From: Bacteroidota bacterium
GTDB lineage: Bacteria; Bacteroidota; Bacteroidia; Bacteroidales; VadinHA17
DNA: 32,855 nt
NCBI GenBank assembly: GCA_025350595.1
Contig: JANXXP010000352.1
Location: forward strand, 1-32,855
Reading direction: 5' to 3'
The notes under the pieces were generated by a model, which saw only the letters and a list, made by a program, of their open reading frames with translations, was not told the origin of the DNA and made no database searches. Each line of letters begins with the position of its first letter. Position 1 is the stretch's first letter. Shown in pieces: positions 10,074 through 19,543 of the stretch. The position numbers and the translations under genes were made by a program.

Positions 10074-11984
10074 TTATTTTACTTCTTCAAAGTCCACATC
10101 GGTAACCTCATCGGAACCAGACTTGGCGCTATTTCCTCCAGGTTGTTCTGCTTCAGGCTGAGATGTAGGCTGGCTGGTGTTTTGCGCTGTCTTGTACATT
10201 TCTTCCGAAGCAACCTGCCAAACTGAATTCAATTCTGCCAGAGCTTTGTCGATGGCTTCAACATCCTGAGATTTGTGTGCTTCCTTGAGTTTTGCGAGGG
10301 CTTCTTCAATAGCTGGTTTTTTATCAGCAGGAAGTTTGTCGCCAAATTCTTTAAGTTGTTTCTCGGTGGTAAAGATCATACTGTCAGCAGTATTTATCTT
10401 TTCAACCTTCTCTTTTGCTTTGAGGTCAGCTTCAGCATTTATTTTGGCTTCTTCTCTCATTCTTTTGATCTCATCATCGCTTAATCCTGATGATGCTTCT
10501 ATCCTGATTCTCTGTTCTTTTCCGGTTCCTCGGTCCTTTGCTGAAGCATGTAAGATTCCGTTTGCATCTATGTCAAAGCTTACTTCAATCTGAGGAACGC
10601 CTCTTGGAGCTGGTGGAAGACCATCAAGATGGAATCGCCCGATTGTTTTATTACCAGCGGCCATTGGTCTTTCACCCTGCAGAACATGAATTTCTACTGA
10701 AGGCTGACTATCGGCTGCTGTAGTAAATACCTCAGTTTTCTTAGTTGGAATTGTAGTGTTTGACTCTATCAGTTTGGTCATTACTCCACCCATTGTTTCT
10801 ATACCAAGCGAGAGAGGTGTAACATCAAGTAAGAGAACATCCTTAACTTCTCCTGTAAGCACTCCGCCCTGTATGGCTGCTCCAACTGCAACTACTTCGT
10901 CGGGGTTAACACCCTTTGAAGGTGTTTTTCCGAAGAATTTTTCAACAAGCTGCTGAACTGCAGGTATTCTTGTTGAGCCTCCAACAAGCAGTACTTCATC
11001 TATTTCAGATACAGTAAGACCTGAATCTTTAATGGCAAGTTTACATGGTTCGATACATGATTGGATCAGTTTATCACAAATCTTTTCAAAATTAGCCCTG
11101 GTAAGAGTTTTTACAAGATGTTTTGGAATCCCATCGACAGGCATTATGTAAGGAAGATTGATCTCTGTAGTTGTTGAGCTTGAAAGTTCAATTTTGGCTT
11201 TTTCGGCAGCCTCTTTAAGACGCTGTAATGCCATCGGATCTTTCCTGAGGTCAATATTTTCGTCTTTAAGAAATTCATCAGCCATCCAGTCTATGATAAG
11301 ATGATCGAAATCATCGCCCCCAAGATGGGTATCACCGTTGGTAGATTTTACTTCAAATACTCCGTCGCCAAGTTCAAGAATCGAGATATCGAATGTTCCG
11401 CCTCCAAGGTCAAACACAGCTATTTTAAGGTCTTTAGATTTTTTATCAAGGCCGTAGGCAAGTGCAGCAGCAGTAGGTTCATTAATGATCCTTTTTACAT
11501 TTAATCCTGCTATCTCACCGGCTTCTTTTGTTGCTTGTCGCTGTGAATCACTGAAATATGCCGGAACAGTTATGACTGCATCCGTAACTTCCTGTCCAAG
11601 ATAATCTTCAGCTGTCTTCTTCATCTTTTGAAGAATCATTGCAGATATTTCCTGTGGAGAATAATTTCGGTTGTCAATTTTTACTCTTGGCGTATTATTG
11701 TCACCTTTAACAACTGTGTAGGATACTCTTTTTATCTCTTTAGTAACTTTATCGTACGTTTCACCCATAAATCTTTTAATGGAGAAAACGGTCTTTTTCG
11801 AGTTGGTTATTGCCTGCCTTTTAGCAGGGTCACCTACTTTACGTTCACCATTCTCAACAAAAGCGACTATGGATGGTGTGGTTCTTTTACCCTCACTGTT
11901 AGGAATTACAACAGGTTCACTGCCTTCCATTACTGCAACGCATGAGTTTGTTGTTCCAAGATCGATACCAATTATTTTTCCCAT
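10074..11984 (-). CDS. dnaK: Molecular chaperone DnaK (Hsp70)
   Basis: [81 protein letters not shown]-terminal [12 protein letters not shown]. Confidence 0.98.
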   Translation of the reverse strand: MGKIIGIDLGTTNSCVAVMEGSEPVVIPNSEGKRTTPSIVAFVENGERKVGDPAKRQAITNSKKTVFSIKRFMGETYDKVTKEIKRVSYTVVKGDNNTPRVKIDNRNYSPQEISAMILQKMKKTAEDYLGQEVTDAVITVPAYFSDSQRQATKEAGEIAGLNVKRIINEPTAAALAYGLDKKSKDLKIAVFDLGGGTFDISILELGDGVFEVKSTNGDTHLGGDDFDHLIIDWMADEFLKDENIDLRKDPMALQRLKEAAEKAKIELSSSTTTEINLPYIMPVDGIPKHLVKTLTRANFEKICDKLIQSCIEPCKLAIKDSGLTVSEIDEVLLVGGSTRIPAVQQLVEKFFGKTPSKGVNPDEVVAVGAAIQGGVLTGEVKDVLLLDVTPLSLGIETMGGVMTKLIESNTTIPTKKTEVFTTAADSQPSVEIHVLQGERPMAAGNKTIGRFHLDGLPPAPRGVPQIEVSFDIDANGILHASAKDRGTGKEQRIRIEASSGLSDDEIKRMREEAKINAEADLKAKEKVEKINTADSMIFTTEKQLKEFGDKLPADKKPAIEEALAKLKEAHKSQDVEAIDKALAELNSVWQVASEEMYKTAQNTSQPTSQPEAEQPGGNSAKSGSDEVTDVDFEEVK

Positions 11985-12135
11985 TTTATAATAATTTTAA
12001 AAAATTTCAATTTGTTAAAATAGATAAGCAATGATTATGCCATTACAGAAGTAGACTCGTTTTATGTAAATATGTCAAGTAATGTTTACTGACTGGGTTT
12101 CATATAAACTGGGGTCTTTGGACTTCCTGTTTTTA

Positions 12136-12228
12136 GACCCCATGCCTCCCTAAATGGGGGTAATAAGAGTCATAATATTAAATAGTTAGAGTGGATTATT
12201 TTAGCCCCCATTTAGGGGGATGGGGGGC
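12136..12228. repeat. Imperfect ~28-bp terminal inverted repeat (MITE-like or long hairpin) between dnaK and panB
   Basis: GACCCCATGCCTCCCTAAATGGGGGTAA (12136-12163) versus the reverse complement of TTAGCCCCCATTTAGGGGGATGGGGGGC (12201-12228). Confidence 0.7.
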
Positions 12229-12329
12229 AAAAAAGGCGGATAGAAAGACCTACTCATTAAACTGTCAATGTGACAAAACGACAGAATGTCTGGTAGAACC
12301 TGCCAACTTAAAAAGAATTATTTGGAAGA

Positions 12330-12359
12330 TTGATCATCCGATACAAATCAGTAACTTTG
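12330..12359 (+). promoter_or_regulatory. Predicted Bacteroidota-type promoter of panB
   Basis: TTG (12330-12332), 19-bp spacer, TAACTTTG (12352-12359), matching the TTTG/TAnnTTTG consensus. It lies 27 bp before the ATG at 12387. Confidence 0.65.
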
Positions 12360-12386
12360 CAAGCTTTAATTAACACATTTATAATT

Positions 12387-13202
12387 ATGCCAATACATAA
12401 ATCTGTTAAAAGGGTTACTACTCATGTTTTGAATGAGATGAAACTCAAAGGAGAGAAGATTGCAATGCTGACTGGTTATGACTTTTCAATCGCAAAGATT
12501 CTTGATGAAGCTGAAATTGATGTTATACTGGTTGGAGACTCAGCATCAAACGTCATGGCAGGTTATGATACAACATTGCCAATAACGCTTGATAATATGA
12601 TCTACCATGCTGCATCGGTTGTAAGAGCAGTAAAGAGAGCTCTTGTAGTTGTAGATCTTCCCTTTGGAACCTATCAGGGTAATTCAAAAGAAGCATTGGC
12701 TTCATCAATAAGGATAATGAAAGAGACAGGTGCCCATGCTGTAAAGCTTGAAGGAGGTGCACAGGTTGTTGAATCAATCGAGAGAATTCTTTCTGCCGGT
12801 ATACCTGTTATGGGACATCTTGGTCTGACACCTCAGGCTATTCATAAATTCGGTACTTACGTGGTAAGGGCCAGAGAAGAAGAGGAAGCACGCTTACTGC
12901 TTGAGGACGCGAAGCTACTTGAAAAGACTGGTTGTTTTGCAATTGTCCTTGAAAAGATCCCGGCCAAACTTGCTGAAGAAGTCACCAACAGTATTAAAAT
13001 ACCTACAATAGGAATCGGAGCTGGCGGAAAAACAGATGGCCAGGTACTGGTTCTTCATGATATGCTTGGGATAACACAGGAATTCTCACCCCGTTTCCTG
13101 CGCAGATACCATAACCTCCATGCAGAGATTAAAGGAGCTGTTCAGGCCTATATTGCCGATGTAAGATCACAGGAGTTCCCGAACGAGAAGGAACAGTATT
13201 AA
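12387..13202 (+). CDS. panB: 3-methyl-2-oxobutanoate hydroxymethyltransferase
   Basis: [100 protein letters not shown] at 12387 is preferred because the listed start falls in the promoter. Confidence 0.95.
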   Translation: MPIHKSVKRVTTHVLNEMKLKGEKIAMLTGYDFSIAKILDEAEIDVILVGDSASNVMAGYDTTLPITLDNMIYHAASVVRAVKRALVVVDLPFGTYQGNSKEALASSIRIMKETGAHAVKLEGGAQVVESIERILSAGIPVMGHLGLTPQAIHKFGTYVVRAREEEEARLLLEDAKLLEKTGCFAIVLEKIPAKLAEEVTNSIKIPTIGIGAGGKTDGQVLVLHDMLGITQEFSPRFLRRYHNLHAEIKGAVQAYIADVRSQEFPNEKEQY

Positions 13203-13213
13203 TCAGAAACGTA

Positions 13214-13894
13214 ATGGCTGAAATATTATACGAAGACAATCATATTATTGCTGTATATAAAAAATCATCTGATCTTACTCAGGGTGACAAGACAGGAGAT
13301 ATATCTCTTGATGCGGAAGTTAAAAAATATCTTGGTGAGAAGTATAAAAAGCCGGGGGAGGTTTTTCTCGGAGTTGTTCACAGGCTCGACCGCCCTGTCA
13401 GTGGGGTTATTTTATTTGCCCGAACATCAAAGGCACTCGAACGTCTGAACGAGATGTTCAGAACAAAGCAGGTTAAAAAAACATATCTGGCAATTGTAAA
13501 GGAGAGACCTCCTGAGGATGAAGCTACCATTATTCATTATCTCAAGAAAAACGAAGTGCAGAATAAGAGTTATGTGTTTGATACCGAGGTAAAAGGGTCT
13601 AAAGAAGCCAGCTTAACTTATAGATTGAAAGGAAGGTCTGAAAAATACTATCTTCTGGAAGTTGAACTCCATTCCGGGAGACATCATCAGATTCGGGCAC
13701 AACTTGCAAAAATTGGATGCCCTGTAAAAGGTGATCTTAAATACGGTTTTGCCCGTTCAAATGAAGATGCCGGTATTAGTCTTTTTGCCCGAAAACTCGA
13801 GTTTATACATCCGGTAAAAAAAGAACCTGTTACTATTATTGCTCATTGTCCTGAGGGTGATATCTGGTCAGTCTTCATGGATTCAATAAAATAA
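13214..13894 (+). CDS. RluA family pseudouridine synthase
   Basis: VVHRLDRPVSGVILFARTSKALERLNEMFRTKQVKKTYLAIV (catalytic HRLDRxxSG), LHSGRHHQIRAQLAKIGCPVKGDLKYG. Confidence 0.93.
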   Translation: MAEILYEDNHIIAVYKKSSDLTQGDKTGDISLDAEVKKYLGEKYKKPGEVFLGVVHRLDRPVSGVILFARTSKALERLNEMFRTKQVKKTYLAIVKERPPEDEATIIHYLKKNEVQNKSYVFDTEVKGSKEASLTYRLKGRSEKYYLLEVELHSGRHHQIRAQLAKIGCPVKGDLKYGFARSNEDAGISLFARKLEFIHPVKKEPVTIIAHCPEGDIWSVFMDSIK

Positions 13895-13895
13895 A

Positions 13896-13921
13896 AAAAG
13901 AGCTGCGAAATCAGCTCTTTT
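13896..13921 (+). terminator. Bidirectional hairpin terminator
   Basis: AAAAGAGCTG-CGAAAT-CAGCTCTTTT, just after the pseudouridine synthase stop. Confidence 0.8.
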
Positions 13922-13950
13922 CAGAATCGAAAAATAAACAAAGTATAAAA

Positions 13951-14523
13951 TTATTTTTTCTTGCCTGTATTCTTGTTTTCCTCTTTTGCATTTCCGCTCT
14001 TTGAATCCGGATTTTGTTTGATATCTAGGTCGCTTTCTATCACTTTTACCAGATCTTTAACTTTTTCATAGTCACTGCCTTCAACCGATACTACCATTCC
14101 GTTTTTCTTTATTACATATTTTGTTTTTTCAACATCCAATCTCTTATCGGCACTTCCTCCTTCTTCTGCTTCATCCTCTTTTTCTGAGTCACTGCTTATT
14201 ACAGTAATATTTTTTACTTCTCTTTTTGATTTTTTATCATCATCGGAAACTGTAACAAAAACATGTTCATTACCTTCTCTATTTTCAATGTTTACATCCT
14301 TTCCTCTGTGTTTAAGGTAAATTACCTCACCGTCTTTGAGCTTGATTGAGTCCTTCATGGTACCGTCCTTTATTAAAGTATCGATAACCATTTTGGTACC
14401 TGAACCATCATCAATGACAATTTTGATCTTCTGTTCACTTTTTCTCTCCTGTCCAAAAACCAAAGAGGATGTGAAGAGGAAGATGATACTTATGGCATAA
14501 AACACTCTTAAAATACTTTTCAT
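13951..14523 (-). CDS. Small secreted, highly charged hypothetical protein divergent from the two-component system
   Basis: 190 aa; signal peptide MKSILRVFYAISIIFLFTSSLVFGQ followed by K/D/E-rich sequence; no recognised domain. Confidence 0.7.
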   Translation of the reverse strand: MKSILRVFYAISIIFLFTSSLVFGQERKSEQKIKIVIDDGSGTKMVIDTLIKDGTMKDSIKLKDGEVIYLKHRGKDVNIENREGNEHVFVTVSDDDKKSKREVKNITVISSDSEKEDEAEEGGSADKRLDVEKTKYVIKKNGMVVSVEGSDYEKVKDLVKVIESDLDIKQNPDSKSGNAKEENKNTGKKK

Positions 14524-14551
14524 GACTCGATATGTTAGATTTATAATTGTT

Positions 14552-14559
14552 CAAAATTA
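14552..14559 (-). promoter_or_regulatory. Predicted -7 box for the divergent secreted-protein gene
   Basis: TAATTTTG on the - strand, 29 bp upstream of the ATG ending at 14523. Confidence 0.45.
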
Positions 14560-14580
14560 CTTAATATCGATTTGGATTGG

Positions 14581-14617
14581 GTTAATATTGGGTTAATTAG
14601 AGTTAATGAAAAGTTAA
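14581..14617. promoter_or_regulatory. Four helically phased GTTAA boxes, candidate response-regulator operator
   Basis: GTTAA at 14581, 14592, 14602 and 14613 (spacings 11, 10, 11 bp), between divergent -7 boxes at 14552-14559 (-) and 14646-14653 (+). Confidence 0.65.
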
Positions 14618-14645
14618 ATACTAACATAGTAATAACTTTATATTC

Positions 14646-14653
14646 TAATTTTG
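14646..14653 (+). promoter_or_regulatory. Predicted -7 box for the histidine kinase/response regulator operon
   Basis: TAATTTTG ending 4 bp before the ATG at 14658. An alternative TAACTTTA lies at 14633-14640. Confidence 0.4.
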
Positions 14654-14657
14654 CTTT

Positions 14658-16292
14658 ATGAACAAGAATAAATTCACTGGTCTCATCATTATGATGCTGT
14701 TATCTATTATCGGCATTATCTGGGTGCAGATAGTATGGATTAAGAATGCAGTAAGTATTCAGAATGAAAGTTTCAATAATGCTGTTAACCGAAGTCTGAA
14801 TAATGCAGCAAATGCAATTGAATCATCAAGGAAAATGAACTTTTTTAATAATTTCATTCTCAATGATCCGATAACGTTTAATAGTTCAAGTGAGGGTTTT
14901 GAAAATTTACTCAACATAGGCAGTTATTCTTCTGTTCCAGGAAGTAACATAAGAGTAAGTATTACAAATCAGACGTATAAAAGTAGCCTTGATACTGTTA
15001 CAACAGTCAATAAATCTTATGTAATCACAAATGATACTACACTTGTTGCAGACTCAGCAACTCTGATAGTTGCAGCGCCTGATGAATCCGGGAAAATGAA
15101 TATTATACGCAGAGGGGAGGCGATGAATACTAACTCCAGATCTGTTTATATCAGGCAAAATGAGTTTCTCGACTGGGTTAAAAAGCGTTCAAGTGAGTTC
15201 CGGAACATGAGCGACCAGATGATATCTGAAATCTATCAGTGGGAAAAGACACTTGAAATTGAGAATAAGGAGGTTGAATTTGCACTTAAGCGTTCTCTTG
15301 ATTTTACTGGAATTCAGACTCCCTATGAGTTTGCAATCATAAAAAACGGGATTGTTCAGGATGGGACATTTAAAGATTCACATAAAAATTCTTTCCTGAA
15401 AAGTAATTATAAGGTCAGACTGTTTCCTGACAATATTATAAGACAAGATCTTGTTCTGTCGGTATTATTCCCTGAAAGAACTAACTATGTATTAGGATCA
15501 ATGGCATTGATCCTTGGTGGTTCGTTGCTCTTTTCCCTGTTTATTCTGGCAACTTTTGCTTTAAGCCTGTATTTTATAATCAGGCAGAAAAAGATATCAG
15601 AAATGAAATCAGATTTTATAAACAATATGACGCATGAGTTTAAAACTCCGATTGCGACAATTTCGTTAGCTGCCGATACTATTACAAATCCTAAGGTTAT
15701 TAATGATGAGAAGAGTATCAGACATTTCATCGAAATGATAAAAAAGGAAAATAGCAGGATGAATAAAAAGGTGGAAACAATTCTTCAGATTGCTTCACTT
15801 GATAAAAAGGAGATTGAATTCAGATTTGAGAATGTATCGATTCATACAATTATTGAACATGCTATTGAGACAATTGATATACAGGTTGAACAGCGTAAAG
15901 GAAAGATGAATATTAATCTTAATGCGTCGGAACCTGTCATCTTTGGTGATATTGAGCATCTGATAAATCTTGTAAGTAATCTTTTAGACAATGCTTTGAA
16001 ATATTCACCGGAGTCTCCGGAAATTTCTGTTTCAACAAAAAATTGTGAAAAAGGTGTAATTTTAGATGTGGAAGATAATGGAATAGGAATGACCAAGGCA
16101 GTTCAGAGCAGAATTTTTGAAAGATTTTACAGACAAAATTCGGGTGACGTTCATGATGTAAAGGGATTCGGACTTGGCTTAAACTATGCACGTGCTATTA
16201 TTGAAGCCCATAAAGGCTCAATTACTGTATTCAGTGAACCCGAGAAAGGCAGTCGGTTTGAAGTATTTTTACCATTTAACACAGAGAACTAA
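14658..16292 (+). CDS. Two-component sensor histidine kinase (RprX-like)
   Basis: Two TM segments; H-box FINNMTHEFKTPIATISLAAD; N-box LVSNLLDNALKYS; G-boxes VEDNGIGM and GFGLGLNYARAI. Confidence 0.93.
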   Translation: MNKNKFTGLIIMMLLSIIGIIWVQIVWIKNAVSIQNESFNNAVNRSLNNAANAIESSRKMNFFNNFILNDPITFNSSSEGFENLLNIGSYSSVPGSNIRVSITNQTYKSSLDTVTTVNKSYVITNDTTLVADSATLIVAAPDESGKMNIIRRGEAMNTNSRSVYIRQNEFLDWVKKRSSEFRNMSDQMISEIYQWEKTLEIENKEVEFALKRSLDFTGIQTPYEFAIIKNGIVQDGTFKDSHKNSFLKSNYKVRLFPDNIIRQDLVLSVLFPERTNYVLGSMALILGGSLLFSLFILATFALSLYFIIRQKKISEMKSDFINNMTHEFKTPIATISLAADTITNPKVINDEKSIRHFIEMIKKENSRMNKKVETILQIASLDKKEIEFRFENVSIHTIIEHAIETIDIQVEQRKGKMNINLNASEPVIFGDIEHLINLVSNLLDNALKYSPESPEISVSTKNCEKGVILDVEDNGIGMTKAVQSRIFERFYRQNSGDVHDVKGFGLGLNYARAIIEAHKGSITVFSEPEKGSRFEVFLPFNTEN

Positions 16293-16294
16293 AA

Positions 16295-16990
16295 ATGAGC
16301 AATAAAGAAATTAAGATTTTTTTGGTGGAAGATGACCTGAGTTTTGGATCAGTACTTAAGTCATATCTCGAAATAAATGACTACTCTGTGGAGTGGGTCG
16401 ACGACGGTAAATATGCTCTTGATCATTTCAGAAAAGGGATCTTTAATATCTGTATACTCGATATTATGCTTCCTCATGTTGATGGTTTTACTATCGCCAA
16501 TGAGATAAGAAAAATTAACAATGAAGTGCCTATTATTTTTCTTACAGCAAAAAAACTGAAAGACGATGTACTCAAGGGCTATGGAGTAGGGGGCGATGAT
16601 TATATTACAAAGCCTTTTGATACCGATATTCTGCTTGCAAAGATTCGCGCAATACTTTCAAGACGTGATTTTCAATCAGGCACTAAAGATATTTTTGATA
16701 TCGGGAGGTTTACTTTTAACTCCAAACTCAGAACACTTAGAATAGGAAGTGATGAAAAAAAACTTTCTCCTAAAGAAGCGCAGTTGCTTGAATTACTGGC
16801 AGTTAATCCTAATGAATTAATTAGCAGGGAGAAAGCCTTAAAGAAAATATGGGGATCAGATGATTATTTTACTGCAAGGAGTATGGATGTCTACATAACA
16901 AAATTAAGAAAATTTTTATCTGAAGATCCATCACTGAATATTAAGAACATCCATGGAGCGGGTTTCCAGCTGATTGTCAGGGAAGATTAA
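16295..16990 (+). CDS. OmpR/PhoB-family response regulator (RprY-like)
   Basis: Receiver VEDDLSFG, CILDIMLPHVDGF, IIFLTAKK, DYITKPFD; C-terminal winged helix LSPKEAQLLELLAVNPNELISREKALKKIWG...RSMDVYITKLRKFLSEDPSLNIKNIHGAGFQL. Starts 3 bp after the kinase stop. Confidence 0.95.
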   Translation: MSNKEIKIFLVEDDLSFGSVLKSYLEINDYSVEWVDDGKYALDHFRKGIFNICILDIMLPHVDGFTIANEIRKINNEVPIIFLTAKKLKDDVLKGYGVGGDDYITKPFDTDILLAKIRAILSRRDFQSGTKDIFDIGRFTFNSKLRTLRIGSDEKKLSPKEAQLLELLAVNPNELISREKALKKIWGSDDYFTARSMDVYITKLRKFLSEDPSLNIKNIHGAGFQLIVRED

Positions 16991-17474
16991 CCTTCAGATT
17001 CATTTTATTGAATTGTAAAGGTAGAAGGCTGCTGATACTATCAATAATCTGGATTTTGTTTCTTCCAGCCAAAATTATCCTGATCTTGTTTCCGCTTCTC
17101 GACTCTTCTTCAGCAATTACCTGACGACAGTTACCGCAGGGCGATATAGTTTCGTCCGTTAGCCCTTTTTCTGTCAAAGCGGCAATAGCAATTACTGTTG
17201 GTTTATCATTGTGATGGTTTGATACTACATTGGAAATTGCACTCCTTTCTGCACAAATACCAGAAGGGAAGGCAGCATTCTCAACATTAGCTCCACAAAC
17301 TATTATCCCGCTCTCAAGTCTTATAGCAGCGCCCACTCTGAACTTTGAATACGGGGCATAAGCATTTAACGCAGTTTCTCTGGCAATTAAAACCAATTCT
17401 CTGTCATCCTTATTTAACTCTTCGGTATTTTCATATTCTTCGTAAGAAAATGAAATATTTTTCGTTCTAATCAT
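16977..17474 (-). CDS. cdd: Cytidine deaminase
   Basis: NAYAPYSKFRVGAAI, ENAAFPSGICAERSAI, SPCGNCRQVIAEE. Confidence 0.95.
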   Translation of the reverse strand: MIRTKNISFSYEEYENTEELNKDDRELVLIARETALNAYAPYSKFRVGAAIRLESGIIVCGANVENAAFPSGICAERSAISNVVSNHHNDKPTVIAIAALTEKGLTDETISPCGNCRQVIAEEESRSGNKIRIILAGRNKIQIIDSISSLLPLQFNKMNLKVNLP

Positions 17475-17542
17475 AAACCTCTTATTTAATTGGAGTTATA
17501 AAGGTAATATATTTTCCTTATTTTTGCGATAAACATAAGAAG

Positions 17543-18562
17543 ATGCCCAACAGGTTACTCATTATTATTCAAATGACTCTGATTACAATTTTGTTTTCAT
17601 GTTCTGTATCTAAACCTGTTGTTTCAAGATCAGGTTCCGGACTTTCTGCAGACGCTTTTGCTGATAAGTTTAAGGACCTTGCTGTGGGTGAGATGAAGAG
17701 GACCGGGATCCCGGCTAGTATTACCCTGGCCCAGGCGATGATTGAATCGGACTATGGGAGAAGCAGCCTGGCACATGAGGCAAATAACTATTTTGGAATA
17801 AAATGTCATGATAACTGGACAGGTCCAACTATTAAGCATAATGATGATAAAAGAAATGAGTGCTTCAGAAAGTATTCAAAGCCCGAGGAGTCATTTTATG
17901 ATCATTCCGATTTTTTAAAATCAGTGCCCAGGTATAAATTCCTATTTGATATTGGAACTACTGATTATAAAGCATGGGCACGCGGACTGAGGAAAGCAGG
18001 GTATGCTACCAATCCTGATTATGCCAATATGTTGATTAAAAATATAGAAGACAATAACCTCTGGTATTTCGACCGTGATTACAAAGCCTCAAGTCGTCCG
18101 TCCACGCCGGCAGTTAATGTTAAGGTACCTGATACTGTTCCGGTTATTGATACCAGCGTAAAACAAGTTAGTCCTTCATTTAGTAACTCCGCAGTAATGG
18201 CTCGTGTCCCAAGAATTATTGAAAACAACCGGATCAAATATATAATTGTTAAAGACGGAGAAACAAGAGAGAAACTGGAAAAGGATTTGCAGCTGCTAAG
18301 ATGGGAGCTGGCAAAATATAATGAACTTAAAAGTGATTTTCAGATTGTTACCGGTCAGTTGCTTTATCTTCAACCTAAAAGGGATAAGGCAGAACCGGGT
18401 AAAGAATATTATATCACAGCGGGAGGTGATACCATGTATCTTATATCCCAACGATTCGGGATAAAGCTGAAGAGTCTTTATGAGATGAACAGAATGAACC
18501 CGGACGAGGAAACTCAAGAAGGCAGGAAGATCTGGTTAAGAAGTATTAAACCGGTAAATTAG
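17543..18562 (+). CDS. Glucosaminidase domain-containing protein with C-terminal LysM
   Basis: IPASITLAQAMIESDYGRSSLAHEANNYFGIKCHDNWTGPT, YATNPDYANMLIKNIEDNNLWYFD; C-terminal YYITAGGDTMYLISQRFGIKLKSLYEMNRMNPD. Confidence 0.9.
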   Translation: MPNRLLIIIQMTLITILFSCSVSKPVVSRSGSGLSADAFADKFKDLAVGEMKRTGIPASITLAQAMIESDYGRSSLAHEANNYFGIKCHDNWTGPTIKHNDDKRNECFRKYSKPEESFYDHSDFLKSVPRYKFLFDIGTTDYKAWARGLRKAGYATNPDYANMLIKNIEDNNLWYFDRDYKASSRPSTPAVNVKVPDTVPVIDTSVKQVSPSFSNSAVMARVPRIIENNRIKYIIVKDGETREKLEKDLQLLRWELAKYNELKSDFQIVTGQLLYLQPKRDKAEPGKEYYITAGGDTMYLISQRFGIKLKSLYEMNRMNPDEETQEGRKIWLRSIKPVN

Positions 18563-19520
18563 TCTGCAGATAATAATCAGATATCTTAAACCCTCTGAGG
18601 AACTCAATTGTATTCATACATTTTTTCCCTTCAAGTTGTAAGGAAGTTATGCTAAGGAACCCTCCTTTACACGCAACTCTGATAAAGTGCTTTCCGTCAG
18701 AGAGTATGCTTCCTGATTTTAAACTGTGCTTCTCAAATTCAGGCAGACTTTCAAATATTTTAAATGAATGGGTTATAGAGTCGTTCTTAAAGAATGATCT
18801 TGCACCAGGATGGGGTGCCAGACCCCTTATGAAATTATTAATTTGATGTGGGTCATTATTCCAGTTAATTATACAATAATCAGGGTGAATCTTTGGAGCT
18901 GCTTTCAGATTCTTTTCATTTTTCAGAAGCGATAACTGAGATGTAGACTTAATTTTCCCATCTGCTACTTCGGCAAGAGTTTTAATAATAAGTCTTGCCC
19001 CTTGTTTCATAAGCCGATCGTGCAGATCGCCTGCATTTTCATCAGGAAAGATCCTGACTTCCTCCTGAAGAAGAATGTTTCCGGTGTCGATTTTTTCATC
19101 AATAAAAAACGTAGTTACACCTGTTACCGTTTCTCCATTGATGATGGCGTGATTTATTGGAGCAGCTCCACGATAATCCGGCAGCAATGATGCGTGAAGA
19201 TTTATTGTGCCTATCGAGGGCATTTTCCATACCACCTCAGGAAGCATTCTGAATGCAACTACAATAAACAGTTCCGCTTTAAGTTTTTTCAGTTCTGAAA
19301 TAAACCCTTCGTCTTTTAAATTATTTGGTTGCAGAATGGGAAGCGAGCTGAATTCTGCAAATTCTTTAACGGCTGATTTACCTATTTTCCTGCCTCTTCC
19401 CGATGGTTTATCAGGCGCGGTTACAACTCCGACTACGTTAAACCCATTCATAATCAATGAGCCAAGAGTTGCCACTGCAAAATCAGGTGTCCCCATAAAT
19501 ACTATCCTGAGATTTCTCAT
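18546..19520 (-). CDS. fmt: Methionyl-tRNA formyltransferase
   Basis: RIVFMGTPDFAVATLGSL, VTAPDKPSGRGRKI, GTINLHASLLPDYRGAAPINHAIINGETVTGVTTFFIDEKIDTGNIL. Confidence 0.96.
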   Translation of the reverse strand: MRNLRIVFMGTPDFAVATLGSLIMNGFNVVGVVTAPDKPSGRGRKIGKSAVKEFAEFSSLPILQPNNLKDEGFISELKKLKAELFIVVAFRMLPEVVWKMPSIGTINLHASLLPDYRGAAPINHAIINGETVTGVTTFFIDEKIDTGNILLQEEVRIFPDENAGDLHDRLMKQGARLIIKTLAEVADGKIKSTSQLSLLKNEKNLKAAPKIHPDYCIINWNNDPHQINNFIRGLAPHPGARSFFKNDSITHSFKIFESLPEFEKHSLKSGSILSDGKHFIRVACKGGFLSITSLQLEGKKCMNTIEFLRGFKISDYYLQTNLPV

Positions 19521-19543
19521 ACCTGGTTAATTTTTATGAAAAT

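Noticed and set aside
10273-11991. Many + strand ORFs opposite dnaK (10273, 10275, 10538, 10756, 11301, 11628, 11779)
   Set aside because: Shadow ORFs of a strongly conserved - strand gene; no recognisable domains or ribosome-binding context.
12191-12373. 60-aa ORF across the inverted repeat and panB promoter
   Set aside because: Covers a repeat arm and a promoter; no protein-like features.
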